64,000 bases of DNA from Xylophilus sp. GW821-FHT01B05 (GCA_038961845.1 CP152408.1:2728001-2792000); one strand, 5' to 3'; numbered from the stretch's first letter, positions 28,931 through 38,058 are shown. Program-made: numbers and translations. The notes: generated from the letters alone by a model not told the origin.

Positions 28931-29259
28931 GGCGCGTCCTCCAAGGCAGGCAAAGCCGCCGTCTCGTCGCGGTCGTCGGGTTCATCGAAGCTCGCCGGAA
29001 TCGGCGGCAGCTCGGCCAGCGTCCGGTATTCGTCCGGCCCGGCCCGGCCGGAGAAGAAGCGCCGCCGGAACGCTTCGGCGGCGGCGCGGCAGTCGTCTTC
29101 GCCCACGGCCTGCCGGTCGTCCGCGCACTGCGCACGCAACGCCTTGAGCCGCACGGGATCTGTGGTCAAAGCGTCGGCCAGGTTCTCGGCCGACTGCTGG
29201 CCGTACGCGGTCAGCAGCAGGGCCAGCAGCGAAACCGACAAGACGGGAGCGCATCGCAT
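28927..29259 (-). CDS. trbK: TrbK-type entry-exclusion protein with altered lipobox
   Basis: A 110-residue protein between trbJ and trbL, the expected place for the entry-exclusion factor. The N-terminus MRCAPVLSVSLLALLLTAYGQ is a signal sequence in which the position of the lipidated cysteine is tyrosine (codon TAC, 29203-29205). The two EexN homologues of this window read LTACGQ at the same place. The segment TTDPVRLKALRAQC and a second cysteine in DDCRAAAEAFRRRFF match those homologues, while the acidic C-terminus is longer. It overlaps trbL by four bases. It probably blocks redundant transfer between donor cells, but loss of the lipid anchor may abolish or change this. Confidence 0.8.
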   Translation of the reverse strand: MRCAPVLSVSLLALLLTAYGQQSAENLADALTTDPVRLKALRAQCADDRQAVGEDDCRAAAEAFRRRFFSGRAGPDEYRTLAELPPIPASFDEPDDRDETAALPALEDAP

Positions 29260-29271
29260 GGCCGTCTCCCG

Positions 29272-30009
29272 TCAGTTGTTGTAGAAGTTGACGGACTGCG
29301 GCGTGTACGGCGTGCCGCTGCCCAGGAAGCGCCGCCGCACTTCGCGGGCGCGCTCGGTGGCCGCCGCCTGCCGCGCCAGTTCCAGCGAGGCGGCGCGGTC
29401 TTGCGTGATCTGGAGCTGCTGGGACTGGATGGACTGCTTGGCCTGCAAGGCAAGAAGCTGGTTGGTCGCCTGCTGCGCCTGCAAGGCGCCGGTGGCCGAT
29501 TGGCTCTGGCTCACGAGGTCGGCCAGCGCGCTTTCGTCTTGGGCCAGGTTCTGCGACACCTGCGCCTGCATCCGCATCGCGGTATGCAGGCCGTCGAGGG
29601 TGTTCTTCCAGCGTTCGCGGGCGTCCTGCGCCATGCGGTCGCCGCTGATGGTCGCGGCGTACTGCTCCGGGTACAGACGCGCAAACGTGGCATCCATGCT
29701 CTGCACGTCGTAGGCCAGTCCCTGCGCCTCGGCGATCAGGCGTTCGGTGGTGGCGAGCGTGGAGCGCAGGCGGTTAACGATGTTGAAATCGAGGCTCGCC
29801 AGATTGCGGGCCTGGTTTATCAACATCTGCGCCTCGTTTTGCAGTTGATTGATCTGGTTGTTGATCTGCTCCATCGTGCGGATTGCCGTCAGCGTGTTCT
29901 GCACAAGGTTGGCGGGGTCGATGAACGTGAGGGCCGATGCGGGCTGCGCGGTCAGCAGCGTCACCGACAGCACGGCGGCTAGGGATACGGAGAGAGCACG
30001 GATCTTCAT
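29272..30009 (-). CDS. trbJ: Mating-pair-formation protein TrbJ (VirB5-like)
   Basis: A 245-residue exported protein. The ATG at 30009 overlaps the trbE stop (ATGA) and gives a Sec signal peptide (MKIRALSVSLAAVLSVTLL, cleaved near QPASA). The mature protein is mostly helical with predicted coiled coils (TMEQINNQINQLQNEAQML and QAQQATNQLLALQAKQ), as in TrbJ/VirB5 pilus-tip proteins. A longer frame upstream would overlap trbE by 100 bases. The C-terminus ends TPYTPQSVNFYNN. Confidence 0.93.
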   Translation of the reverse strand: MKIRALSVSLAAVLSVTLLTAQPASALTFIDPANLVQNTLTAIRTMEQINNQINQLQNEAQMLINQARNLASLDFNIVNRLRSTLATTERLIAEAQGLAYDVQSMDATFARLYPEQYAATISGDRMAQDARERWKNTLDGLHTAMRMQAQVSQNLAQDESALADLVSQSQSATGALQAQQATNQLLALQAKQSIQSQQLQITQDRAASLELARQAAATERAREVRRRFLGSGTPYTPQSVNFYNN

Positions 30010-32456
30010 GGCGAAACCTCCAGCGGTTGAGAAGCGAGGAAAGAAGCCGCCGCCGGTGAGGACGGCAGCAGGTCGGCAGCCCAGTCGAGGCCGCGATGGC
30101 GCAGCCACGCGCCGGCGAAGCCGGGAGCGCCGGCCTGCGTCAGTACGCGGTCAATGTCGCGTTGGTCTTGCGGTGTGGATGCGCCCGCGAAGGCGAGCGC
30201 TGCCGGCCCTAGGTCGAGGTCGAACAGGCGATTGCCGAGGCGCGATTGGTAGTAGTAGTCGCGCTTGGGCTGCGCGGTGGCGACGATTTCGACCTGCCGG
30301 CTGTTGAGGCCGAAGCCCTCGTAGATCGTGCGAATCTGCGGCTCGGTTGCCTGCGGATTGGGGAGAAAGATTCGACTCGGGCAGCTCTCGATGATCGCGG
30401 GCGCGATGCTCGAATCCTTGATGTCGGCGAGCGACTGCGTGGCGAAGATCACCGACACGTTTTTCTTGCGCAGCGTCTTGAGCCATTGCCGGATGCGGGC
30501 GGCGAAAGACGGCTCATCGAGGAACAGCCATGCCTCATCGAGAATCAGCAGCGTGGGCGCACCGTCGAAACGCTCATCGAAGCGGGCGAACAGGTAGCGC
30601 AGCACCGCTTGCACGGCGGCGGGGCTGTGCATCAGTTCTTCCATCTCGAAGCCCTGCACGTCACCGAAGCCGAGACGATCGGTGTCCGCGTCCAGCAGCT
30701 TGCCGTGCGCGCCGCCGAGCACATAGGGCGCGAGTGCCTGCCGCAGCGCGTTCGATTGCAGCAGTACGGACAGCCCGGTGAGCGTGCGTTGCTCCACCGG
30801 CGCACCGGCGAGGCTGCCCAGCGCCGACCAGATGACCGCCTTCTCGTCCGGGCCGACCGTCACGCTCTCATGCAGCAGGCGGCCTTCCACCCATTCCCCC
30901 GCCCAGGAGCGATAGCTTTCCCGGTCGATACGCGCGAGCGGCTGGAAGGCAATGCCGCCATCGGCACCCAAGTCGTAGTGCTCGCCGCCCAGGCCCAGGA
31001 TGGTGGCGCGCATCGAGCGGCCCATATCGAAGGCGAACACGCGCGAGCCGCGATAGCGGCGGAATTGCTGCACCAGAATGGCAAGCAACACCGACTTGCC
31101 CATGCCAGTCGGGCCGGCGACCAGCATGTGCCCCACGTCGCCGATGTGCGTCACCAGCCGGAACGGCGTGGCGCCATCGGTGCGGGTGACGATCAGCGGC
31201 GGGCCATCGAGGTGGTCGTTCTTCTCCGGCCCCGCCCATACGGCGGACAGCGGCATCATGTGCGCCAGGTTCAGCGTCGAAACGATGGGCTGGCGCACGT
31301 TGGCGTAAGCGTTGCCGGGGATGGACGACAACCACGCATCCACGGCGTTCAGCGTTTCGGGGATGGTGACGAACCCGCGTCCTTGGATGACGCGCTCCAC
31401 CATGCGCAGCTTTTCGTCGGCCGCGGCTGGATCGGCATCGAGCACCGTCACCGTTGCAGTGAAGTGACCGAAGGCCACCTGATCGCCACCCAGCTCCTGC
31501 ATCGCGGCATCCGCGTCGCCCGCCTTGTTGCTGGCGTCGGTATCCACCAGGGGCGATTCCTGCTGAAAGATCGTCTCGCGCAGCAGCGCGATGACGTTCT
31601 TGCGCTTGGCGAACCATTGGCGGCGCAGGCGGCCGAGTTCCTTTTCCGCTTCGGCTTTGTCCAGGCAGAGAAAGCGCGTACTCCAGCGGTAGGCAAAACC
31701 CAGGCGGTTGAGGTCGTCTAGCAGGCCCGGCCAGGTCGAGGTCGGAAAGCCTCGCACCGACACCACGCGCAGGTGCTGGTCACCCAGCGTCGGCGCTAGA
31801 CCGCCGACCAGAGCGGAGTCGGCCAGTAGCGCGTCGATGTGGAACGGCACCTCCGGCACGGCCACCGGATAGCGCCGCGTGGACACCGTGGCGTGCAGGT
31901 AGGTCAGCGTCTCGGCGTCATCGAGCCAGGTGATTTCCGGCATTACGCCATCGAGCAAGTCGAAGACACGATCGGTTTCCGCCACGAACGCATCGAGCCG
32001 ACCGCGCCAGTCCACGCCATCGCCGGGCGCGTTCTCGTAGAGCAGCTTGGCCGCGCGGGCGCGCGATTCCTCGGGCGGCAGGTAAGCCAGTGTCAGGTGA
32101 TAGCCGCTCTCGAAGTGATGCCCCGATTCCTCGAAGGCGGCGCGGCGTTCCTCGTCCACGAGCCAGGACAGCGGTTCGGGGAAGTCGGCGTGCGGGTAAT
32201 CCGCCGCCGGTCGGCGCTCGGCTTCGATGAACAGCGCCCAGCCCGAGCCCAGGCGGCGCAGCGCGTTGTTGAGGCGTGCCGACGTGGCGATCAGCTCGCC
32301 CTGTGTCGCGCTGTCCAGATCAGGCCCGCGAAAGCGCGCCGTGCGCTGGAAAGAGCCGTCCTTGTTCAAGACGACGCCCGGCGCGATCAGCCCGGCCCAC
32401 GGAAGCCAGTCGGCGAGCAAGGCCGGGCGCTGGCGGTATTCGGCAAGGTTCAGCAT
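30006..32456 (-). CDS. trbE: Conjugative transfer ATPase TrbE (VirB4-like)
   Basis: An 816-residue ATPase that powers pilus assembly and substrate transfer at the inner membrane. Residues 1-400 are the CagE/TrbE N-terminal domain; Walker A is GPTGMGKS at 448-455; Walker B is in PTLLILDEAWLFLDEP; and IFATQSLADIKDSSIAP follows in the RecA-like core. The length is normal for the family. It starts 12 bases after trbD ends and overlaps trbJ. Confidence 0.96.
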   Translation of the reverse strand: MLNLAEYRQRPALLADWLPWAGLIAPGVVLNKDGSFQRTARFRGPDLDSATQGELIATSARLNNALRRLGSGWALFIEAERRPAADYPHADFPEPLSWLVDEERRAAFEESGHHFESGYHLTLAYLPPEESRARAAKLLYENAPGDGVDWRGRLDAFVAETDRVFDLLDGVMPEITWLDDAETLTYLHATVSTRRYPVAVPEVPFHIDALLADSALVGGLAPTLGDQHLRVVSVRGFPTSTWPGLLDDLNRLGFAYRWSTRFLCLDKAEAEKELGRLRRQWFAKRKNVIALLRETIFQQESPLVDTDASNKAGDADAAMQELGGDQVAFGHFTATVTVLDADPAAADEKLRMVERVIQGRGFVTIPETLNAVDAWLSSIPGNAYANVRQPIVSTLNLAHMMPLSAVWAGPEKNDHLDGPPLIVTRTDGATPFRLVTHIGDVGHMLVAGPTGMGKSVLLAILVQQFRRYRGSRVFAFDMGRSMRATILGLGGEHYDLGADGGIAFQPLARIDRESYRSWAGEWVEGRLLHESVTVGPDEKAVIWSALGSLAGAPVEQRTLTGLSVLLQSNALRQALAPYVLGGAHGKLLDADTDRLGFGDVQGFEMEELMHSPAAVQAVLRYLFARFDERFDGAPTLLILDEAWLFLDEPSFAARIRQWLKTLRKKNVSVIFATQSLADIKDSSIAPAIIESCPSRIFLPNPQATEPQIRTIYEGFGLNSRQVEIVATAQPKRDYYYQSRLGNRLFDLDLGPAALAFAGASTPQDQRDIDRVLTQAGAPGFAGAWLRHRGLDWAADLLPSSPAAASFLASQPLEVSP

Positions 32457-32468
32457 GGCGGCGTCCCC

Positions 32469-32741
32469 CTACACGTCCAAAAGCGGTTTGTGCTTGATGT
32501 GCCGAGCGAAGACCTGCATGAACTGCGGATCGACGCGCGCACCCCAGACCGCCAGCGAATGGCCGACGATCCAGAGCACCACACCGGGAATCCACAGTTG
32601 CAGGCCCAGCCCGACGGCGGCGGCCAGCGTGCCGTTGGCAATCGCCACGGTGCGCGGCGCACCGCCCATCAGGATCGGCTCGGTGAGTGAGCGATGCAGC
32701 GGCACCTCGAAGCCCGCGGTGAAGGCATCCGGGGCGCTCAT
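32469..32741 (-). CDS. trbD: Mating-pair-formation protein TrbD (VirB3-like)
   Basis: A 90-residue inner-membrane protein starting MSAPDAFTAGFEVPLHRSLT, a typical VirB3/TrbD opening, with one long hydrophobic segment (TLAAAVGLGLQLWIPGVVLW). Its start codon ATG at 32741 overlaps the trbC stop by four bases. The same frame stays open upstream through trbC and trbB as an overlapping reading frame with no homology, so the short form is the real gene. Confidence 0.92.
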   Translation of the reverse strand: MSAPDAFTAGFEVPLHRSLTEPILMGGAPRTVAIANGTLAAAVGLGLQLWIPGVVLWIVGHSLAVWGARVDPQFMQVFARHIKHKPLLDV

Positions 32742-33121
32742 ACGATCGCCCCACCAGAGAACGAGAAGAACGACAGGAAGAACGAGGACGCGGCGAACGC
32801 GATGGACAGACCGAAGACGATCTGGATCAGCTTGCGGAAGCCGCCGCTGGTATCGCCGAAGGCCAGCGCCAGGCCGGTGGAAATGATGATGATGACCGCG
32901 ACGATGCGCGCCACCGGCCCCTGGATGGATTCGAGAATAGAGGTCAGCGGGCCTTCCCACGGCATCGAGGAACCGGCGGCCTGCGCGGTGCCGGCCGTCA
33001 TCAACATGACGGCGGCCAGCAGCAGGCCATGGTGCGCCGGCGCGGCCAGGCGCCGCAGGCGTGCGAAGGCCGAAGCCGGATTTACGGAAATGCGGAAAGC
33101 ATGAATGTGCATCTGCGTCAT
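32738..33121 (-). CDS. trbC: Conjugative pilin TrbC (VirB2-like)
   Basis: A 127-residue pilin precursor. A long signal region (residues 1-48) with a positively charged start and a hydrophobic stretch LLLAAVMLMTAGTAQAAG ends in a likely AQA cleavage site. The mature part contains two hydrophobic segments (VARIVAVIIIISTGLALAFG and IVFGLSIAFAASSFFLSFFS), the pattern of VirB2/TrbC pilins, which may be cyclised by TraF in P-type systems; a traF gene is present at 61.6 kb. It overlaps trbB and trbD by four bases each. Confidence 0.94.
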   Translation of the reverse strand: MTQMHIHAFRISVNPASAFARLRRLAAPAHHGLLLAAVMLMTAGTAQAAGSSMPWEGPLTSILESIQGPVARIVAVIIIISTGLALAFGDTSGGFRKLIQIVFGLSIAFAASSFFLSFFSFSGGAIV

Positions 33122-34164
33122 GGCAGTTCTCCAGAGGGTTCAGGGGACGGGGAGGAAACTGGCGGTAGCTCGGGAAACGGCGTTTCCAGCGCATCCGCCA
33201 TGCGATAGCCCACGCCGTCGAATCCGACGACGCGGGCGATGCTTTCGACGTGGCGCTTGCGGCCACGCCCGGCGATGTGGATGACAACGTTGATGGCCTC
33301 AGCGATCAACGCGCGCGGCGGATTCACTGCCACTTCAAGAATTAGCTGCTCCAGGCGCAGCAGCGCGCCCAAGGTGGAACCGGCGTGAATCGTGGCGATG
33401 CCACCGGGGTGGCCGGTGCCCCACACCTTGATGAGATCAAGCGCCTCGCCGCCGCGCACCTCACCAACGATCACGCGATCGGGGCGCAAGCGCATCGTGG
33501 CGCGCACCAGTTCCTGCATCGACACCACGCCTGCGCGCGTGCGCAGCGGCACATGGTCGCGGGCGGCGCATTGCAGCTCGATGGTGTCTTCGAGCACCAG
33601 CACGCGGTCGCCGGTGGCGGCGATCTCGGCCAGCAGCGCGTTCGCCAGCGTGGTCTTGCCGGTGCTGGTGCCGCCGGCGATCAGGATGTTCTGCCGCTCA
33701 CGCACGGCGCGGCGCAGGAACTCGGCTTGGCCGGCAGTCAGGATGCCGTCGGCCACATAGCGATCCAGGCCGATGATGCTGATGGCCCGCTTGCGCAGCG
33801 CGAAGGCCGGGCCGGGTGCTGCCGGCGGCAAGATGCCCTCGAAGCGTTCGCCCGTTTCGGGCAGCTCGGCGGTCAAGAGCGGCTGGCCGCGATGCACTTC
33901 CGCGCCGACGTGGGCCGCGACAAGACGAATGATGCGTTCGCCATCGGCCTCGGGCAGTTCCACGCCCAGCGGTGCGCGACCTGACGACAGCCGATCCACC
34001 CATAGGGTGCGGTCGGGGTTGAGCATGATTTCCACCACGTCGGGGTCTTCGAGCGCGGCGGCGATCAGCGGCCCCATTGCCGTGCGCAACATCTGGATGC
34101 GGCGATCCTGTGAAGTTGCGGCAGACGAACGCGGCTCGGACGGTATCTGCGGCACGGCGCTCAT
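33118..34164 (-). CDS. trbB: Conjugative transfer ATPase TrbB (VirB11-like)
   Basis: A 348-residue hexameric ATPase of the secretion superfamily. The N-terminal domain is followed by Walker A GGTSTGKTT (164-172), an Asp box VLVLEDTIELQC, Walker B RPDRVIVGEVRGGEALD, and the His box GHPGGIATIHAGST. It works with TrbE on the cytosolic face. The proline- and serine-rich tail (about 20 residues) is longer than usual but poorly conserved. The start overlaps the copG stop by four bases. Confidence 0.96.
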   Translation of the reverse strand: MSAVPQIPSEPRSSAATSQDRRIQMLRTAMGPLIAAALEDPDVVEIMLNPDRTLWVDRLSSGRAPLGVELPEADGERIIRLVAAHVGAEVHRGQPLLTAELPETGERFEGILPPAAPGPAFALRKRAISIIGLDRYVADGILTAGQAEFLRRAVRERQNILIAGGTSTGKTTLANALLAEIAATGDRVLVLEDTIELQCAARDHVPLRTRAGVVSMQELVRATMRLRPDRVIVGEVRGGEALDLIKVWGTGHPGGIATIHAGSTLGALLRLEQLILEVAVNPPRALIAEAINVVIHIAGRGRKRHVESIARVVGFDGVGYRMADALETPFPELPPVSSPSPEPSGELP

Positions 34165-34625
34165 GAAGCACGCTCCCGCGCTTCAGCCAGCGCCGCCGCG
34201 TCATCCATGCGCGCGGTGTCCGGGTGCAGTTCTTCCACTACGTCGCGCACCAGACTCCGACCGCGCAGAAGATGGCGCCCGAGTTGTTCGATGAACTGCT
34301 CGAAACGCGCCTTGCCCTGGGCGCGGACCGCTTCCTGATGTGCTTCGGGAATCGGCGTGCTGACGGTCAGGAAGTAGCGGACAAATAGCGCCAGCGTTTC
34401 GATCTGGATGTTCTGGTCGCGCTCCAGGCGCTCGGCCTGGCGCGACAGCCGATCCAGCCGCTTGGCGATGGCCGCCTCGCGCTGGTCACCGGCATCGGGC
34501 GATAGCCAGGACGCCAGCGCCGCTGCAACGATGGACGACTTGGACACGCCTTTCTTGGCGGCGAGTTCGTCCAGGCGCTTGGCGTGCTCGTGCTGGATGA
34601 ACAGATTGAGGCGGTATTGGCTCAT
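34161..34625 (-). CDS. CopG-type ribbon-helix-helix protein between traG and trbB
   Basis: A 154-residue protein with an N-terminal ribbon-helix-helix domain (MSQYRLNLFIQHEHAKRLDE, then KKGVSKSSIVAAALASWL) and a helical, charged C-terminus with a probable coiled coil (KRLDRLSRQAERLERDQNIQ). Its place between traG and trbB, overlapping both by four bases, is conserved in Tn4371-type elements as I know them. It is likely an autoregulator of the transfer operon or an accessory DNA-binding protein for the coupling protein; neither is shown. Confidence 0.88.
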   Translation of the reverse strand: MSQYRLNLFIQHEHAKRLDELAAKKGVSKSSIVAAALASWLSPDAGDQREAAIAKRLDRLSRQAERLERDQNIQIETLALFVRYFLTVSTPIPEAHQEAVRAQGKARFEQFIEQLGRHLLRGRSLVRDVVEELHPDTARMDDAAALAEARERAS

Positions 34626-36619
34626 AGGTCGATTCCATCGTTGGGGTCGAGGGAAGCCAGCCGGGCCGTGCGCTGCATGGCCGGGTCGAGCTGGCCGGGA
34701 AGCGGCAGCGGAAAGTCGTCGTCATCGAGCAGCGCCAGGTCGTTACCTGCGGGCTGCGGTTCGGCGCTGTATTCGGCGACCTCGGATAGCTCCGGCCGCC
34801 GGCGCGGGCCGCCGTCGTCGGTGCCGTCGAGGTCATCGGCGGATGCCGTGGCCGCTGCGGTCGGCACAGCCGGAATCGCCAAGCCGCTCCAGTCATCGGG
34901 TCGCAATGGCGGCGCATCGGCGTAGCACCCGGCTGCAAGCACGGGCGGCGGCAACATACGTTGCTTGAAGTTGGCGTCCGTGTAGTAGCGCAGCTTGTGC
35001 GCCTTGATCGGCGCCAGGCTGGACACCATCACCACCGCCTCGTCGGGCGGAAGCTGCATCACTTCGCCTGGCGTCAGCAGTGGCCGGGCCGTTTCCTGTC
35101 GCGACACCATCAGGTGCCCCAGCCACGGGGCCAATCGGTGCCCGGCATAGTTGCGCTGCGCGCGCAGCTCGGTCGCGGTGCCGAGCGTTTCCGAAATACG
35201 TTTGGCGGTGCGTTCGTCGTTGGTAGCGAACGTCACGCGGACATGGCAGTTGTCGAGGATGGAATGGTTCTGCCCATACGCCTTGTCGATCTGGTTGAGC
35301 GACTGCGCGATGAGGAAACTGCGGATGCCGTAGCCCGCCATAAAGGCGAGCGCGGTCTCGAAGAAGTCGAGCCGACCCAGCGCCGGGAACTCATCAAGCA
35401 TCAACAGCAGCTTGTGGCGGCGTTCGATGCCATCGGAGCCGTCGAGCGATTCCGTGAGTCGCCGCCCGATCTGGTTGAGGATCAGTCGAATGAGAGGCTT
35501 GGTGCGGCTAATGTCCGAGGGCGGCACCACCAGGTACAGCGACACCGGATGCTCGGAAGCAATCAGGTCGGCGATGCGCCAATCGCAGCGCGACGTGACT
35601 TCGGCCACCGTGGGGTCGCGGTATAGGCCAAGGAAGCTCATCGCCGTGGACAGCACGCCCGAACGCTCGTTGTCGCTCTTGTTGAGCACTTCTCGCGCGG
35701 CCGAAGCGACCACGGGATGCGGCGCATCGCCCAGGTGCTTCGTCGTCATCATCCGGTGCAAGGTCAGCTCGAACGGGCTGGCCGGGTCGGACAGAAAATT
35801 GGCGACGCCGCGCAAGGTCTTGTCTTCGCCGGCGTAGAGCACATGAAGAATCGCGCCGACCAGCAGCGCATGGCTGGTCTTCTCCCAGTGATTGCGCTTC
35901 TCCAGCGCGCCTTCGGGATCGACCAGGATGTCCGCGATGTTCTGCACGTCGCGCACTTCATGCGCGCCGCGCCGCACTTCCAGCAGCGGGTTGTAGGCCG
36001 CTGACTTCGCATCGGTGGGGTTGAACAGCAGGCAATGCGAGAAGCGCGAGCGCCAGCCGGCGGTGATCTGCCAGTTTTCGCCCTTGATGTCGTGGATGAC
36101 GGCGGACGCGGGCCAGGACAGCAGCGTTGGCACCACCAGGCCCACACCCTTGCCCGAGCGCGTGGGCGCGAAGGTCAGGACGTGTTCCGGCCCTTCGTGG
36201 CGAAGGTACTCATTGCGATACCGGCCGAGGAAGACGCCGGCCGGCTGCGTCAGACCGGCCTTGCGAACATCGTCCGTATCCGCCCAGCGCGCGGAACCGT
36301 AGGTGGTGACAAGGCGCGATTGCCGCGAACGCCACACCGACATGGCGATGGCAACCACCACGGCCACCAGGCCGCTGCCGCCGGCGATGGCCCCACCCAC
36401 GTCGAAGACGTGTGGCGCGTAGCCATCGAAGACGAACCACCATTCAAAGAGCCGCCAGGGGTGATAGACCGGCGTGCCGAAGAAGTCGAACCAGGGCGAG
36501 CCAAGGCGTAGTTGGTAGGCCAGAGCGGCGGCCGTCCATTGCGTTGCACTCCATACGCCGGCGATCACGATGCCAAAGACGGCAGCGATCTGCCCGAAAA
36601 ACACGCCCTGAGCTTGCAT
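34622..36619 (-). CDS. traG: Type IV coupling protein TraG (VirD4-like)
   Basis: A 665-residue inner-membrane ATPase that brings the relaxase-DNA complex to the secretion channel. It has two N-terminal membrane segments (residues about 10-35 and 73-95), Walker A APTRSGKGVG (151-160) and Walker B LLLMLDEFPALGRLD, with the VirD4-typical FLIAQSLNQIDKAYGQNHS. The C-terminal 70 residues are acidic. It is the first gene of the transfer operon; upstream a strong hairpin terminator separates it from eexN, so its promoter should lie in 36620-36776. Confidence 0.96.
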   Translation of the reverse strand: MQAQGVFFGQIAAVFGIVIAGVWSATQWTAAALAYQLRLGSPWFDFFGTPVYHPWRLFEWWFVFDGYAPHVFDVGGAIAGGSGLVAVVVAIAMSVWRSRQSRLVTTYGSARWADTDDVRKAGLTQPAGVFLGRYRNEYLRHEGPEHVLTFAPTRSGKGVGLVVPTLLSWPASAVIHDIKGENWQITAGWRSRFSHCLLFNPTDAKSAAYNPLLEVRRGAHEVRDVQNIADILVDPEGALEKRNHWEKTSHALLVGAILHVLYAGEDKTLRGVANFLSDPASPFELTLHRMMTTKHLGDAPHPVVASAAREVLNKSDNERSGVLSTAMSFLGLYRDPTVAEVTSRCDWRIADLIASEHPVSLYLVVPPSDISRTKPLIRLILNQIGRRLTESLDGSDGIERRHKLLLMLDEFPALGRLDFFETALAFMAGYGIRSFLIAQSLNQIDKAYGQNHSILDNCHVRVTFATNDERTAKRISETLGTATELRAQRNYAGHRLAPWLGHLMVSRQETARPLLTPGEVMQLPPDEAVVMVSSLAPIKAHKLRYYTDANFKQRMLPPPVLAAGCYADAPPLRPDDWSGLAIPAVPTAAATASADDLDGTDDGGPRRRPELSEVAEYSAEPQPAGNDLALLDDDDFPLPLPGQLDPAMQRTARLASLDPNDGIDL

Positions 36620-36776
36620 TGACTGGCCTCCGATTTCCCTGCGCTGATTCCTCGTTCACACGTGGCACAAGGACGTGCCGCATAGCGCGAGGATCAGTGC
36701 CGGGTCGGTGCCGGTCAAAGACCGTTATCGGGAGAAAGGTCTAGAAAAAAGGAAGAATTCGCGCAGCGTCGAGTCA

Positions 36777-36811
36777 AAGAAAAACGCCGCAAGCGAAGGC
36801 GCATTGCGGCG
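36777..36811 (-). terminator. Rho-independent terminator between eexN and traG
   Basis: CGCCGCAA (36785-36792) pairs with TTGCGGCG (36804-36811), with an inner GCG/CGC pair. Read on the minus strand the stem is followed at once by TTTTTCTTTGACTC. It lies 42 bases past the eexN stop and upstream of traG, so it should end transcription arriving from lysR-eexN. The rest of 36620-36853 shows a second inverted repeat (GGCAC-aaggac-GTGCC near 36665) and no gene. Confidence 0.8.
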
Positions 36812-36853
36812 TGTATGGCGAGAGAGCGGGATATTTTTATGAATCGCCAGCGA

Positions 36854-37117
36854 TCAGAACTTGGGAGCTTCCTTCGGCGGTGTGTATGGGGTCTTGCCGT
36901 CGCCGTAGAACCGCAATCGCGTGGCCTCGGCCACGCGATTGCACAACACATCGCCCAGCCTGGCATGATCGGTCTTGCACTGTTGGCGCAGTTCTTTCAG
37001 ACGCACAGGATCGGCGACCAGTTGCTCCACAGTCGGTATGTCTGTCTTGTCGGGTGTTTCGGATTGTCCGCAGGCGGTCAGCACCACGGCCAGCAAGAGC
37101 GGGATCGCCTTCTTCAT
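36854..37117 (-). CDS. EexN-family entry-exclusion lipoprotein, copy 1
   Basis: An 87-residue lipoprotein: signal MKKAIPLLLAVVLTACGQSE with lipobox LTAC, then a conserved soluble part with DPVRLKELRQQCKTD, a second cysteine in LGDVLCNRVAEATRLRF, and a YTPP tail. EexN proteins sit in the cell envelope of donors and block entry of a second copy of the element. Its start overlaps the lysR stop by four bases, so both are co-translated. A near-identical copy lies at 42.6 kb and a divergent one (trbK) at 29 kb. Confidence 0.85.
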   Translation of the reverse strand: MKKAIPLLLAVVLTACGQSETPDKTDIPTVEQLVADPVRLKELRQQCKTDHARLGDVLCNRVAEATRLRFYGDGKTPYTPPKEAPKF

Positions 37118-38058
37118 GGCTTAGGTTCCTCCGGGGGATCAGGGAAATGGTCTGGCGCTGGTCTGGTAACTTCGGGGGACTCGATGGCTTGCACACGCTC
37201 GATGAAGCGGGCCAGTGTTTCCGAAGGTTCGCCATCCAGACGCAGCAGATAGGTCGTGAGCATCGGCGAACGGCCAATCAGCGACCGCGCGACCACGCCC
37301 CGTTCCTGGCTAGCCGCGATATGCGCGGCGCCGGTCAGGCCCAGGGCAAAACCTGCGGAGACCAGCGCCATCATCAAATCGCAGGACGCCACCCGCTCGG
37401 CCACCAGCGGTTCCATATCCACACGGCGCAGCACACGATCAACCTGCCGGGCATGGCCCTCGCACGCCACCGGGTCGCACAGCACCAGCGGATAGCGCAA
37501 CAGTTCTTCGAGCGGGATGCGCTTGTGGGCCAGCAAGGGATGCCGCGCCGGCACGGCTACCATCAGTGGATCGCTCCAGACGGGCGAGGCCACGATGCCA
37601 TCGCCGGCTTCATCGGCGCGGGCAAAGCCCACGTCGTATAGGTCATCGTGCAGTCCCTTGATCTGCTGCGACAGCGGCACTTCGGTCAGGCGGATTTCGA
37701 CTTCGGGTTCTTCTTGCCGGCACAGCGCCAGCAAGGCCGGCAGACGCGACGGCGTGATGCCGTCGGACAAGGCGATGCGCAGCTGGCCGTGGAAGCCGTT
37801 GGCGGCGGCCTTCACGCTGTCGCGGGCCTGCTGCAAGGCAGAGAACACGCGCGGCACATGCTCCAGAAAGAGGGCGCCCGCACGAGTCAGGCGTGTGCTG
37901 CGTGTGGTGCGGGCGAACAGCACCACGCCCAGTTCTTCTTCCAGTTCCTTGATGGCGCGCGACAGCGGCGACTGCTCGATGTGCAGTCGCTCGGCCGCGC
38001 GGGCGAAGTGGAGTTCTTCGGCCACGGCGAGGAAGCAGCGAAAATGCCTGATCTCCAC
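37114..38058 (-). CDS. LysR-family regulator coupled to eexN, copy 1
   Basis: A 314-residue regulator: N-terminal winged helix (MEIRHFRCFLAVAEELHFAR, AAERLHIEQSPLSRAIKELE) and a type 2 periplasmic-binding-protein-like sensor domain (residues 90-295) that looks complete. The C-terminus is proline-rich and overlaps eexN. It stands 15 bases downstream of the LLM flavoenzyme gene, so it is in the same minus-strand run as the MFS and old yellow enzyme genes. It may regulate eexN, the redox genes, or both. The module is duplicated, in decayed form, at 42.6-43.8 kb. Confidence 0.92.
   Translation of the reverse strand: MEIRHFRCFLAVAEELHFARAAERLHIEQSPLSRAIKELEEELGVVLFARTTRSTRLTRAGALFLEHVPRVFSALQQARDSVKAAANGFHGQLRIALSDGITPSRLPALLALCRQEEPEVEIRLTEVPLSQQIKGLHDDLYDVGFARADEAGDGIVASPVWSDPLMVAVPARHPLLAHKRIPLEELLRYPLVLCDPVACEGHARQVDRVLRRVDMEPLVAERVASCDLMMALVSAGFALGLTGAAHIAASQERGVVARSLIGRSPMLTTYLLRLDGEPSETLARFIERVQAIESPEVTRPAPDHFPDPPEEPKP

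Noticed and set aside
27566..29284. A 572-residue plus-strand frame opposite trbL and trbK
   Set aside because: Antisense of trbL and trbK, composition typical of shadows, and it runs against the transfer operon.
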